From Echiichthys vipera (Eukaryota; Chordata; Actinopteri; Perciformes; Trachinidae): DNA of 64,000 nt. Below, piece after piece: positions 19,304-31,900 of the stretch (position 1 is its first letter; the number at the start of each line of letters is the position of its first letter). The notes below the pieces were generated by a model. It saw only the letters and a program-made list of their open reading frames with translations, was not told the DNA's origin and did no database searches. The position numbers and the translations under genes were made by a program. The stretch spans positions 17,415,387 to 17,479,386 of the forward strand of contig OY829651.1 in assembly GCA_963691815.1 (NCBI GenBank), read 5' to 3'.

Positions 19304-21177
19304 TCCTTCAGAACCCATAACGCACCTTTAGGCTGTTACTAAACAAAAGGGAGCTCAGCTTAGTGACATCATCACACAGACTACGCCTGTGTGCGGGATG
19401 CAAGCTGGAGAGACAAGGGCGTGGAGGATGGAGGCCGTGGACTATGTGGGAGTCACATTACTCCCCTCCAGCTCCTCTCTACCTGTCACATAAGCACTTT
19501 GAGGACTCAACGGTAAAGCCGGAGTCTTGACGACTTCAAATGCCTGTTTTTCCGGGGTAGATCAGAGGGATGAAGGGAAGAAGAAAGAAAAAAAAGACAA
19601 ATCTAAAAAGCACCAGGCTTGCTCAATGTGTAGCCCCAACATTGTGTTGTGGGATGTCTGGAATTTCATTATTCGGATTCTTGACTCAAGTTCATCCACT
19701 GCTCAGTCCCACAGTAGAAGAAGAAGAAAAAAAAAAAGGAGGCCTCCACCCCGGTCCATTGAGAGCCAATGAGCTCTGGTCAAGCTGCAGCAGAGAGTTG
19801 GGGGCCATTGCAGAGAGAAAACAAACATAGACCTCTGGCCAGGCGCACACACACAACCCGGCCCAGACACCTGTGTCCCATTCACCAAACATATCCGGCC
19901 ACTTAACACTTCACAGAGGGGGTAGGGTAGTGTTTGTGTTTGCAGGCTTGCACAGCCCAAGGTGGCTCCTTTAGTTTAGCTTCTTTAGCCAAACAGCTTC
20001 CGACCCTCTCTGTAAGGACCAAATGCTTGCAGCTGTAGCAGGTCCCGCTGAGAGCAGCCAGCCATTACGCGACCATCACAACTGACCCTGTTCGAAGTTG
20101 CATCGTCCGAATAAAACTGGCCAAAAACTGGCAAAATTAATTAATTATTTATTTATTTATTTATCCTGCTGTCATTTGCAGTCACCGTACTCCGCCATCC
20201 TCCTGTCTAGATGCCTCAGCTGCATCTGGACTGACCTCGGGGTTGCCAAAACCTGTCCCATACAGACTGGGACAGGAACATACACACATATAAAAAAGAC
20301 ACACACTCCCCTACCACCCAGGATGGATGAGAAACAGCAGGTCGGGCAGACACAGCACCGCCTCGGATCAGTGGAGGGGTATGCTTGGAGCTGCCAGCAG
20401 CTAAACCTCGGGTCGGCACCATTAGAATTCTTTCCACCTCAGCAGTTCAAAATGGAGAAGAGGTATGCCATCAGCTGTGGTCAGTTTGTTACGGTAGATT
20501 CTCAATGCCTCGATGCAATTTAATGAATTGAAATGAAGATGACCCATAACCCTGGAAATGCACTCATAGTTTCCAAGCTTGATAGCAGGGCTGAGTTGTT
20601 TAGAGGTAGTGGAGGCTGCTCGCATGCCACAATGCTTTGTTTGCAGTGAAGCCAAATGCACTCACAGATGGGAGCCGACTGGACACCAGATGACTTGCTG
20701 TGGTGTGGTGGCGTGGTCTGCTTCGAGGCTAAGAGGCAGGGGAGAGAGGGAAAAGAGAAGAGAACAGGGGCGCTGTGGGCACCAGATGCCCGGCTAAAGT
20801 TTCCTCAGTCCTGCCGTCCAGGTGGGAAACCACAATGCCCCGGCCTGGTCTGATCTCAAGGCCGTATCACAGATGCGCATGTTTTTATTGTGTACTCTTG
20901 TGCTGGCCTCAATTAACACAAAGTAAAACTAAATCCTCTATGTGACCTTGTGTAGGTGTTCACTCCTCACTTTTCGACAATATAATTTCTTATCATCATG
21001 ACAGCACTGTAAACACAAACTCTAGTTGGTAACCACCAACACGGTCTTCCTGAAAGCATAGGCCACGGCTGTGGTCTTATTTAAGCTTCAGGAGGAACCG
21101 TCAAACAGTGAGAACAAAGACAGCTACACTTGTTAAGAAGATAACGACACTGACTAAACATTTAGTTGTCAGTTAAA

Positions 21178-21290
21178 AGGGGACAAATTATGCTCATTTT
21201 CAGGTTCATATATACGGATTTTGAGTTTATACTTGAACATTACATGTACATGCTTTAATGTTCTCTGTCAATTGCTGACAATTTAAATAA
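21178..21290 (+). repeat. Teleost dispersed repeat fragment
   Basis: The phrase 'acaaattatgctcattttcaggttcata', followed by 'tttgagtttatacttgaacat' and 'acatgctttaatgtt', matches a high-copy interspersed repeat that I recall from many percomorph introns. The identification is from memory and the borders are approximate. Confidence 0.6.
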
Positions 21291-24200
21291 TAGCTAGGAG
21301 ACACCGACGCAGCATATGTTTTTTTAAAAGGTTTTCATATCGAAAAACATATAAACCAATACTGATAGATTCTGAGATGCCTGTGATGGACTGATATCAC
21401 CCAACTAATATATCAGTATGGCTCTACATAAATGCTTCTGATAATATAAACAGATTTAGTTGCATTTTACATTAAATATGTGCATGTTACTAAAGTTTGA
21501 AGCAAGGTACTATAGAGAATGCACAAGAAAATTATTGAAAGTTTGGTATCGTGTTGTATGTCTCCAAATAGTACACTAACAAACATAATTAAATACAAGG
21601 AGTTTCTCAATTTAAAACCGTGTACTATATGCATTGTAAACAACTTACAACTTGAGCGTGGGCTCAACACACATCAGCGCTAAAGTAGGTGAGAGTATCT
21701 GTTTGGTATTTGTGGTGCAGCCAGACCCGGCCGAGGCCACCAGACAACTGGGTAAACATAAAGACCCCCCCTCTCGTCCACCTGTCTGCCCTCTGCACTC
21801 ACATCAGTGAGCTTTTAGGACCAAGCCGTATAAATGATGTAAGGCTCATGTCCAACATTTAAAACACACTGACAGTAACATTTACACAGAACAGTCTTTG
21901 TCATTCCTGTTCTCCTAGTCATAGTACAAATCCTTGACCCAAATACAATATGCTCACAGCTCCTCAATACAAAACCATACGTATGTCTTAATGCAAAACT
22001 AGGGCAACACGATTACATATCTCTAAAGAAAAAAAGAGCCTTTCGAATGGCTAAATGGACAAAGGAGGAAAAAAACAAATCTAATTGTATCCTTTGACTG
22101 ATAGCACTTATGATGAGGACGGGGTTAGAATATCCCGCAGTGAAGTGGTGGGTTCTCATTACAGCATCTCTCCATCTCTGAAATGGCTTCATTAACAGGC
22201 CAAAGCCGAGAGCTCCCTCGCCGAGTGTATGAACGCGGTGTACCCCGAGGGTCCGCCGGAATGGCTGAGGTGAAGTCCATTAGCACCCAGCAGCTTGTTT
22301 TTGACCACTAAATAAAAACAGGGTATTTCTCTGTGTCTGCAGTACAAATAGCCTTAAGCCTAGTAGCTGGCGTGCATGCATTTCTTCTGGGGTTAAAAAC
22401 TCCACTTTGGAAGAAAATTGGATTAGGTTTCTGATGCTGTGTCATCATAGGTGTTGATCCAGGTGAATTTGTAAAGTCATACAGTTCTCAGAAAGTCATG
22501 TGCTTAGAAAAACAACTTCATGCCATGACTTGTCTAGAGAGCGGCTAAGCAGGATCTAAGGATTTTTTGGTTATTCGTCACAAGTCATTTAAGTACCAGT
22601 TTAACTACTACTATGTGCTTAATCAGAACAGAACAGAGTATAATGTACCAAAGAGTTTTCCCACAACGGCATTCACTGTAACTTGTTCAGCATCAGTGTG
22701 TCACCTAAAATTATGTAATTGTCTATATCCAAACAGTGGCAAAGCGACAGGGGTGTGATAACTAGAGGAGTTATAAAAACAGTGCCGTATTCTGCTGGGG
22801 ATAAATCCATATCTCACATAACCTGTCCCATTCTTCTGGCATACGTCCCGATCCCTCAGGCAACCGGAGCTGGCTACTTTTAAGCCTATGACATAGCTCT
22901 TACTTTCCCAGCACTTATGCTCCAATCATGTGTCATCTGATGAAATGCTACACCCTAGTCACCATTATTCGTCTGGATACAGGAGCCTCTGGAATGTATC
23001 GGATTCCTGCCTCAGGGGCTAGGCACCTTGGAAACATGGTCCTACCTCCACCGGCTAGCCTCTCCCACCTCCTCTCTCTCTCTTTCCATTCAGCAAAATT
23101 CCACTAGAGGCCTGCTTGATTTACACCGCCTCATTGCCTATCTGACATGTGCTCACATATTTGACGTACGTCTCACAATAGAAGGACATGTGAGGGACTG
23201 TTTAGAGCTTTTGAATTGAGTTCCAGCTGTCGACTTCAAGTCAAAGTCCCAACCAAAGGGTAAAGGGTAAACATTGCAATGAACGTTTACCCCTTTGCTA
23301 CATTTGATGCTGGGTCACATTACCTTCCTTGCTTGACCACAAGCACCAGAACTCAATGAGAAATTAAAAAACGCTTTTGTTCTCTAGTGCAACGAACAGG
23401 TACAACCACTCTCGAGCTACCTCCCCTCTCCAGAGAGCAACAGTTATGCAGAGTAGGCCTGTAGTATTGAGTATCTCTGAGTCACTGGCCTGCGTAATTC
23501 AGTCTAGGGAATTATGACAGTGGAAAATCATTTCCCTGGGCCGGGGATTGGAGGCCATGGCTAATCGTTCAGTAATCTGATCTGCCTGCGTACTGTAGCA
23601 TTTAGCCGCGCCGCTAACCTAGCCAGGCAGTCACACATGTGGACACCCCCCGTGCCTGCCAACAATCTGATGGAGGCTAGCACTATTCAAAAACAACTCT
23701 CCAGGTTTTCCTGAGGATTACAGATGCTATCGGATCATTTGCTAATACTTGGTTGTGCTGTGCTGTTTGAAATGTATTTACTCTGCTCCTACTCTCTAAT
23801 ACCCCTTGCTATAGCAGAGCCTAAGCCAACAATTGCTGCAGCCACATTCCAGGCAGAAAAAAGACACCTCCATACAAACTACCTGACAGGCAACAATGGC
23901 GCAATCTGCCTCTTGAATTCTGGTGTATTAATCCATATGCTTGACTTAATGAGGAAACATCTGAGTGTGTCAAACAGCAGGCTATTTTGGGTACACTTCC
24001 AATTGTAGATTCCTGTATCTAGTGAAGCCAGTGGTGTTGTAGTAGTATATGAATAAGAACCATAGGGAGCAGGGCTGTGGCACAAAGCAGTGCTTATACC
24101 CAGCAGAGGCTTTTTTTTTTGGGGGGGGGGGGCTTTAGTTTCAGAAAGATGCCTGGCTTCAGCCAAGAGAGATCAGCCCCCCCTCGCTGAGTGTGGATAC

Positions 24201-24557
24201 AAGGGCCACTGACATTGAAAAATACAAGAGATGGCATGTTGTTGGGCACTAGGGCTAAATGATTCATTATAAATAAATCTGTCCATTACATTAATTGTTT
24301 GGTCTATATACATGGCAGGAAGTGAAAAACAAAAAAGTCCAAGATGATGTCTTTCAATGTCTCGTGTTCAGTCCATAACACAGATATATTCAGTTTAATA
24401 TGATATAAATCAGAGAAAAGCAGGACATCTCCATGTCTGAGAGGCTGAAAACAGAATGTTCTGCCATTTTTGCATGAAAGATTACTTTAACAAGAAATCA
24501 CTTATCAACAAAGTTGGCGATTACATTTCTGTGGTTTCGACTAAATGTTAAACAGCT

Positions 24558-24702
24558 CTATAGACCTTTTTAATAGAATTCCATTGCTAGGCCTTGGTCC
24601 TTGTTAACTTCCTGTCGGCTGATGTCATTCACATTCACTGCAACAGGAATCAAACTTGGACACATTTAGAATGTTTATGTTTATTACATCTTTGAGAAGG
24701 TC
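24558..24702 (+). repeat. Dispersed repeat, copy 2
   Basis: Relative of 11929-12075 in the same orientation, with shared start, core and end. It lacks the 'caacag' interior block of the first copy and has several substitutions. No coding capacity. Confidence 0.8.
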
Positions 24703-26479
24703 TTAAGGGCACTGACAGACAGTCAGTTACCTTTGTGTACCATCAAATGTGATGGCATAGTTACTGCACTACGATTAAACTCACATCCTCCTTTATAAGC
24801 AGCAGTAAAGCACTCTGAGCTATGACTGACAACAACAGCCTTCTTACTCTTCCCCATTCAAGTCTAAAATCTTAAACGATAAATTGTCTGTGATCATGTT
24901 TCATTCATATAGATGGCCAAACACCGTTTGGTGATGCGATCTGTCACATTCTGTCGTGCCTACAGTATTTTATCAACCTCCATGTGTAGACATTGTAACC
25001 CAGTTGCAGCATTTCACAGGCCTATCTAAGTGAAGAGATGCTTATATACGATCAAATGGCTGCGGCAACAGTGGCAGCCTTCATCAACTGAAAGCGCTAG
25101 ATCACAGCATGTTTGGCAGCCAGTGGGAGCAGTCAGATGGAGGGTTAGAACAACCAGACAAACAGTTGGCACAAATAAACAGAACACAACTTGAGATTCA
25201 GTTCTCCGCAAATCTGACAAACAAATGACGACAACCACACTCGTTTTTTTTAATCTAATCTGAAAATGAAATAAGCCCTATGTTTTTCCTTTTTTTTCCC
25301 TTTCAAACGATGGGTGGGACGTGCGATAAACAACACATGGCTTGGGAATTGCAAAAAAATGTGAAGCTTTGGTCAAATAAATCTCATGATAGCTATATAA
25401 AACCAGAAGGACAGCACTTTTCACTTACAAGAACATAACATCTTCTGCAGCTGAGGCAAAATGCAGGGAAAGTCCTTATGACTTTGCCAAAATACATTCT
25501 GAGCATGAGTCATTCTCCTTTAGTAATCTCTTACTCGCATAGGTGCACGCACACACACCCCAAGGCAACAGATTTCAGGCAGGTCTGGGCTGCCCCTTTT
25601 TGCTACAGAGCAGAGTCAAGTGTTTATAGTATTTAATGGATGCAGCTATCTCAGCGGAGGTACAAAACAAAGAGTAGCAGAGCAGGCTCATAAAAGTAAT
25701 AGGCAGGTCTTATTTAAGAAAGGGCGCTGCATCATCGGTGCATTCTGCAACAGCCACTATTGCACATAAACAACATATTAAAACACTTTAAAACTGGTGG
25801 ATATCTTTGATGACAGTGCATCCCAAACTGCCCAACTTTTTTTGAAAACTAAAGCTGGATATGTCATAGACAGCATTATCTTTTACCCCCCAATGGTAAG
25901 GACTAAATAGTAATGAAATCCTACAGAGGAGCAATATGTTGTAATGATCGGCCAGCAGATAATTCCTACAGGTAGCTCCAGAATAAGCTGATGCATATTG
26001 TGTCATATAACACAGAGCCCGTGTCATCACTGCTGATAATTAACCCAAGTTCCCAGAAATCATTTGGACAAATTGAATAATGTTAAAGCGGTCGTTGCAT
26101 TTCCCATGGTGATCTTTGTCCCTCCTCTGTCATGTGCAGTTGCTATTAGATTAGGTTGTAGACAGTCGTATCGACCTTTAATTATAATTTGAACACAAAA
26201 AAAAAATCGTTTGGCCTTTTCCATTGAGAGAGACACGTTAGACTGTGGCGGTTGAATTGATGCGTTGTTGTTTAATTGTCAAAGCTAACTTGAGGAGAGC
26301 ATTTGATGGATGCTCTTTATGCATTGTAGCTGCTACAAAGTTACAAAAACTAGTTCCTCGCATGTCGCTGTCTCTGCATTACGGTGTCGGGCTGGATAAA
26401 GGAATTCCGATATTAAATCACAGAGCACAGCAGCCGGACACGAATCCAACCTGAGCACAAACTTCGACCTGACCCGCTT

Positions 26480-26960
26480 CTGAAAATAACGTTAGCCTCC
26501 TTTTCTCTGCTGCTATACGGACGAGCCGAAAGCTGCTCCGAGCCTCCATTATATCACCACGGGGCTTTATGTTTCCAGTCAGGCCGAGAAACTGGCCTCA
26601 TTCTCCCGTCTGCGCCAGACAATGTTCACTAGCCTGGCCTGGGAGACCCGAGCGGCGGGGCTCTCTCGCGGTTCGTGTTGCGAAAACATGTGCGGGAAAA
26701 ACACCGCGACGAGCCTCGCGTTTGTGTCGTTGCACTCACCTTGTTTGAGTCTGTAGGTGGATTTGGGACAACACAGTCCGGTTGGGGCGGTTGCGGGGTT
26801 GAAGCACGCTGGGAGCATGTCGTCGTCGTCGTCTCGGTTTGCTGTCGGCCGTGATGTGGAAGCGGCACAGCGGACTGGGCTGTGGGAGAAATCGGGAAAT
26901 CTGAGAATGCCCCTCTCTTTCTGCAGCTCAGTGCACCGGCAGTGGCCCATAACTGTCAAC
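26480..26960. promoter_or_regulatory. GC-rich, CpG-containing island around a putative first exon
   Basis: CpG dinucleotides and GC content rise sharply here compared with the AT-richer DNA on both sides, for example around 26590-26720 and 26800-26870. The island contains a minus-strand ATG and a consensus splice donor, as expected at the 5' end of a housekeeping or developmental gene. The rbm22 start lies 2.1 kb away on the other strand, in divergent orientation. Confidence 0.45.
26740..26818 (-). CDS. Putative first coding exon of an unidentified minus-strand gene (partial)
   Basis: On the minus strand an ATG at 26818 opens 26 codons that run into a near-consensus splice donor (AAG|GTGAGT) at 26740, so the intron would be phase 1. 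The peptide begins MLPACFNPATAPTGLCCPKS and ends TYRLKQ; it contains a Cys-Cys pair. A run of GAC codons precedes the ATG in the same frame, so translation could begin further upstream. I do not recognise the family. The remaining exons would lie to the left, possibly beyond the window, since no partner exon was found in 1-26739. The support is the donor, the GC-rich island and the position. It could instead be a non-coding 5' exon. Confidence 0.4.
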
Positions 26961-27125
26961 AGGAGGCGCCAGCACAGCACATTTTTGTCTCTTAATATGC
27001 GCATACATGCATGGGCATATACACACACAACTCCTCAAAGAAACCACTGTGCGATCATATTCGTGCACGGGTTTATCTGCATGCATCCGCTGCTCTTCAA
27101 TATGAGATTATGGTGACCTTAATGG

Positions 27126-27128
<3 letters not shown>

Positions 27129-27158
<30 letters not shown>
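27129..27158. repeat. (GT)15 microsatellite
   Basis: Pure GT dinucleotide run of 30 bases. Confidence 0.93.
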
Positions 27159-27159
<1 letters not shown>

Positions 27160-28412
27160 ACTACTACTCGGGATTTAATTATGCAATGATACCGGGATTA
27201 TCCTGAAAGTTTTGTTATGATCCTTATTTCTGAGGAGGGATAGTCGTGATGATTGTGATTGGTCACCACGCCATGCATGTTACACAACATGTGCCTCTAC
27301 AAAAATGTGTTTTAAATGTGTTTCAGTGTTCAATCGAAGGGGAATGGATTTAGGCTGTTGTAGCAAAAAAACACTCCAGTGGTCTACAATGTCTTTGGTA
27401 GTTACTGAGACATAGCTCAGTGACCTCATAATAGGCCTATGCAATATGCTGCTATAGCCTAATATTCTAAGGAACTAAATTTAATTAATATTGAATTAAT
27501 ATTTGCATTATCTTTTGAGGGAACATATCCAATTATGGCACAGATTATCCTGAATTAGCCTACACAGAAAATTGCCTTAGAAATATGAAAATGGTTATAA
27601 ATTAACACAGAAATTATGCATAAATACGAATTCATGTCACAGTGAACCTTATGTGAGCATAAAGCCTAGAGCTATGACATCAACAGAAACATCAATGCAA
27701 CTCTAAGAATATCTTTAATGGCGTTACAAACATGGAGCAGCTGTGATGTAGTAGGCTGGTAGAACACCTACATGTGACTTTGGTTACGGAGAGGCTAAAT
27801 CCAAGACAAAGCCATCTTTAAAAACAGCTTTGGCTGTCTCATCCACATCACATGATAGAGGAGATAGGGCCGCACAACTCATTAAGCCAAAGAAGGCGAT
27901 GCCTGGAAGTCTTACCTCGGTGTCCCGTGAAAAAAAGGGCAAGACGCAACAAGGGACACAGGCACAGAAGGCTATGGAGTTTAGTTTCAATCTTTTTTGT
28001 GGAAATATGATCGCAGGAGCAGTTTTTTTATGAGTAGGCCTAATCAGTGTTAGGCTACATCTGATGAGCACAATGCAACTGAAGTCACTGAATCTAACCC
28101 AGATAGGCTCAGACCAGAATAAAAGATACATGGAAGTGCAGCAGACTTCCTTTCTGCTGCAATATGACAGAGTTCCTTGCTCTTCAGGCTTGTGTCTAAT
28201 CCCTCTGACTCTTTCAGAACCTCTCCCTGACCTTAAATAAACATTAGGGGCTTAATGCCCATCCGTAATCTCGCACATCTTATGTCCTGCTAATTGGAGT
28301 TTCACACAGCAAAGACACCCTGACCTGAATTGGAGCAGGTGGATAGATAAACTGTAAATGGACCACACAATTGGCTTATACAAGCTCACACACACCAGCC
28401 AGTCAGCCTCTC

Positions 28413-28415
28413 TAC

Positions 28416-28488
<73 letters not shown>

Positions 28489-28501
28489 GCACACACGCAC
28501 A
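28413..28501. repeat. Compound (TC)n-(AC)n microsatellite
   Basis: About 40 bases of TC repeat pass directly into about 45 bases of AC repeat with GCGC interruptions near the end. Confidence 0.93.
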
Positions 28502-28539
28502 GAAAAAGTGTACACAAAGTAATTTACCTGGCTAATTAA

Positions 28540-28790
28540 AAACTACCAGACTGTAGGCTAAAAAGATACACTCAAAGTAATTTTTAGGCTAAGTAAAAGT
28601 AGGCTACAGAACCATTAGCAATATGTACGTAAAGTGTCAAAAGTAGAAGAAGTAAAAGTAGTTAAAATCTTAGTCTGCAAAGTAACTATTGCCTGCTTGT
28701 CAAAAGTACAAGTATTACCTCTGAAATGTAGGTGAGTGGAAATGAAAACAGTCATATAAAGACAATTAACCTTTAAACCGAAACTGCCAG
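28540..28790 (-). repeat. Teleost dispersed repeat ('aagtacaagta' type), reverse orientation
   Basis: The segment is rich in 'aagtaaaagtag' and 'cttagtctgcaaagtaact' phrases that I recall from a very common fish interspersed repeat. A plus-orientation, more diverged relative appears at 43060-43585. Borders are approximate and the family assignment is from memory. Confidence 0.55.
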
Positions 28791-28879
28791 AGTTACTTGT
28801 AGTACACAGACAATAAGTCTACTCTCTCAATGTGCTCCTTATTACTTCTTTTTCCTTATTAATGAATGCTGGTAGTTTA

Positions 28880-28985
28880 TTGAAATAGGGCGACACCCTA
28901 AGGTGAAACGTGGCTCCCTGGCGCGGTGCATTGTGGTCTGACGCCTCTTGTGTCGTCGTTGGTTGTTTGGCTCCCTCTCTGCAAA
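28880..28985 (+). promoter_or_regulatory. Candidate rbm22 promoter/5' UTR
   Basis: This CpG-bearing segment immediately precedes the rbm22 ATG, has no TATA box, and includes 'gcattgtgg' and several GACG/CGTCG elements. It is assigned only by position and composition; the transcription start cannot be read from sequence alone. Confidence 0.4.
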
Positions 28986-31900
28986 ATGGCGACGTCCCTG
29001 GGATCCAACACTTACAACAGACAGAACTGGGAAGATGCGGTACGTTATATGAGTATTATAGTTCACAGTGGAGACGGTGTCATTAAAAAACAGTGATGTG
29101 CAGTTAAATTTCAAGAAATTAAGATGTCCGTAAAAGCTGCCAGTTCTCCATAAATCTGGCGGTTAGCTTGTTAGCCTACCGTTAGCTACGGCTAGTAGCA
29201 GCGTGGTTGCTACCTTCATCCCTGTTAGCTAGCTTAACCCATAAAACATCACTACTTCATTTGGACCCAACGATGGCGAACCACACAATGTGGTTGATAA
29301 CTTGAGAGATTTGCCTCAAAACAAGCACTGTGTTAATTTAACCGTAACATGTATTGTGATAAAGTTATAAATCTTAGGGAATGGAGGCTAGCACTGAGCT
29401 AGCATGCTAACGATAAGAAAACGACTTTTAAGTTGACGAAAGAGTTCCGTTTCCACTCCCAACCGGGTTCTGCAGAACACAGACAACCTGGCACATCACA
29501 ATGTTATCGCCACGTATTATTTAATCATGGCTATGGCAAGCAGTTTGAACATTTTAATAGCTAGATTGGATTATTACCTTTTGTCAAATGTAACGTTTCA
29601 GATATCCACAACGTCATTCTCACTTGTAAAAATAACGCCACTTTTACCATTCACGTGTATTGGGCTTTCAATTCTAGACATCCACAATTACATTTTAGAT
29701 ATCTAGAATGAACATTATGGAAATCTGTAGGTTAATCTATTCACAGTAGGAAAAAAACTAAGGTGTTACCTGGGGTTTTCCTTTTAATGAGCATTACTAT
29801 CCTATGTTAGGATGACGTAACATAAGTCAATTTAAGAAGAGTACTTAAATACACAATAAAAAAGGTCAGAAATAAAACATCAATTTAAAGTAAGTCAAAA
29901 TAGATGCAAGAACATTTAATTCAAAGGTAGACTATTATTACATTTCCTTGAAAAAAATCTTGCAGTATATCAGTTGTGTAAATGCTTTTTTCATTGGTAA
30001 TAATTTGAATACACTCAATAATTAGGAAATTCAGTTTTGAAGGGATTAAAGGTGGACTGAGATCTAGAAATTGTTAAGCTTCATGGATGTGAACTTGGCA
30101 TTGTAGTATTAATAAGTTGACAGTCTGATTAATTGTTTTTCACATGTATTATTTAACCATGCTTGTTGCTTGTCATTGTAGTTAAAAACTAATTTTGCAT
30201 TCGAGCTAAATTACATTTGTTTATATCTACGCAATCTGTACCTTTCATTGTACTTAATTTGTGAATCAAGTAACTGTATTTTTGATCCTCTTTAAAGGTC
30301 CCTAACCCTACTATATAAGGCTACAAATCCGTTTCCTCTCTTGAGCCATGACACAACAGGGCCTTTGGCCAATGTTGGTTTTATTATGACACCAGAATAT
30401 AAACTTTGCAACCTTAGACTGTGTAGTTGACGCTTGAGCCACAAGAGCTGCTTATATTTAGGTGTTTGGCTGATGCTGTCAGTGGGATGGATTAATGCAA
30501 GGTCATTTCAGCAGCAAGCACTTAGATTGAAACAGCATCCTTCAACAGATGGCAAAGTGGGAGTAAGCAAGTCCTATTGCACTCTATGCACACATGTAAC
30601 ATTACCAAGGTGCCCAGAGCAGAAAGTTCACAGCTTCAGGTTGGATGAACATCGGATATGGTGCTTAATTTTTAATAAATGAACACCTGATTTACTTTTG
30701 TCTTTCAGGATTTTCCAATTCTGTGTCAGACATGTTTAGGAGAAAACCCTTACATCCGTATGGTAAGTTTGCATAACTGTGCATCATAATGATTTGGAGG
30801 TAATGTTTTCTTGTAGTGCTGATACCATAAATGTGCAGCTTCAAATTTGTTTATGCTTTGTTTCACAGACCAAGGAGAAGTATGGGAAAGAATGCAAGGT
30901 ATGTCTTGGATTAATACTGTATATCTTGGTTATGCAGCACATGTCATAGTTAAGCTAAATGTCTTAACACTATGTTCCATGTAAAAATAATTAGATATTG
31001 TTTTCTTTTTGCCCACCAGATCTGCGCTCGGCCATTTACCGTGTTCCGCTGGTGTCCAGGGACACGGATGCGTTTCAAGAAGACTGAGGTCTGTCAGACC
31101 TGCAGTAAAATGAAAAATGTTTGTCAGACCTGTCTGCTGGACCTGGAGTATGGTGAGTCTCTGCAATTGTCTCCTTGTAATTGTATTTTTTGCCTGTGAA
31201 CAATACTTATGGCTTGCTGAAGCAGTTACAGTAGTTTTGTTAGTTTAATCATCTTATCACACCTTGTTTTACAGGTTTGCCTATCCAGGTCAGAGACACT
31301 GGGCTGTCAGTTAAAGATGAGGTTCCCAAGTCAGATGTGAACAAAGAGTACTACACACAAAACATGGAGAGAGAGGTATAATAACTTTCTGTTTGCTTAG
31401 TTTCATACAGCTACAATAGCTAAAACTAGCTTGCAGGGTTGTCCTGAGCACTTTTCTTTACCCCAATTTCGTCCTTAAATGGGTTTTTGCTGAAATTCGA
31501 GAAGACGACATCAAAATTACAAAAAACAGTTAATTGATAATCAATATAGTTGACGGGGCATTCGCCAGTAGTTACTGTTACTTTCTAAAGTGTGTTTTGA
31601 TCCCTCACGCCTTTTTGAACCTGTGTTTTCTCAGATAGCCAATTCTGATGGCACACGGCCGGTGGGCCAGCTAGGTAAAGCGCCCAGCTCAAGTGATATG
31701 TTGCTGAAACTTGCCCGGACCACTCCATACTACAAGAGGAACCGGCCGCACATCTGCTCCTTCTGGGTGAAAGGAGAGTGTAAGAGAGGGGAGGAGTGTC
31801 CCTATAGGTGAGTGACACGTCATCAAACAGTCCAGAGGTGCATTTTCTTAGTCAAATGTTGTGCTGGTGGGGTCAGCAATATTGTTCCGACTACAAATTT

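Larger units (their letters stand above)
18255..26739. other. Non-coding stretch upstream/intronic, no gene seen
   Basis: No supportable coding exon. It holds a G29 run, a GT microsatellite, two dispersed repeat copies (21.2 kb and 24.6 kb) and unique-looking DNA. If the exon at 26740-26818 is real, this is the beginning of its first intron, read right to left. Confidence 0.45.
26819..28985. other. Divergent intergenic region between the putative exon and rbm22
   Basis: A 2.2-kb stretch with a GT repeat (27129-27158), a TC/CA compound repeat (about 28.4-28.5 kb) and a dispersed repeat (about 28.54-28.79 kb). The last ~100 bases before rbm22 are CpG-containing and lack a TATA box, fitting a housekeeping promoter for rbm22. 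Confidence 0.5.

Noticed and set aside
20098..20523. 141-codon plus-strand frame
   Set aside because: Starts in an AT-rich 'ttatttattt' repeat, has no domain, no splice context and no resemblance to a family.
26579..27028. 149-codon minus-strand frame read as one protein
   Set aside because: Only the part from the ATG at 26818 to the donor at 26740 has exon character. The upstream part begins in unrelated low-complexity sequence, and beyond the donor it reads into the putative intron.
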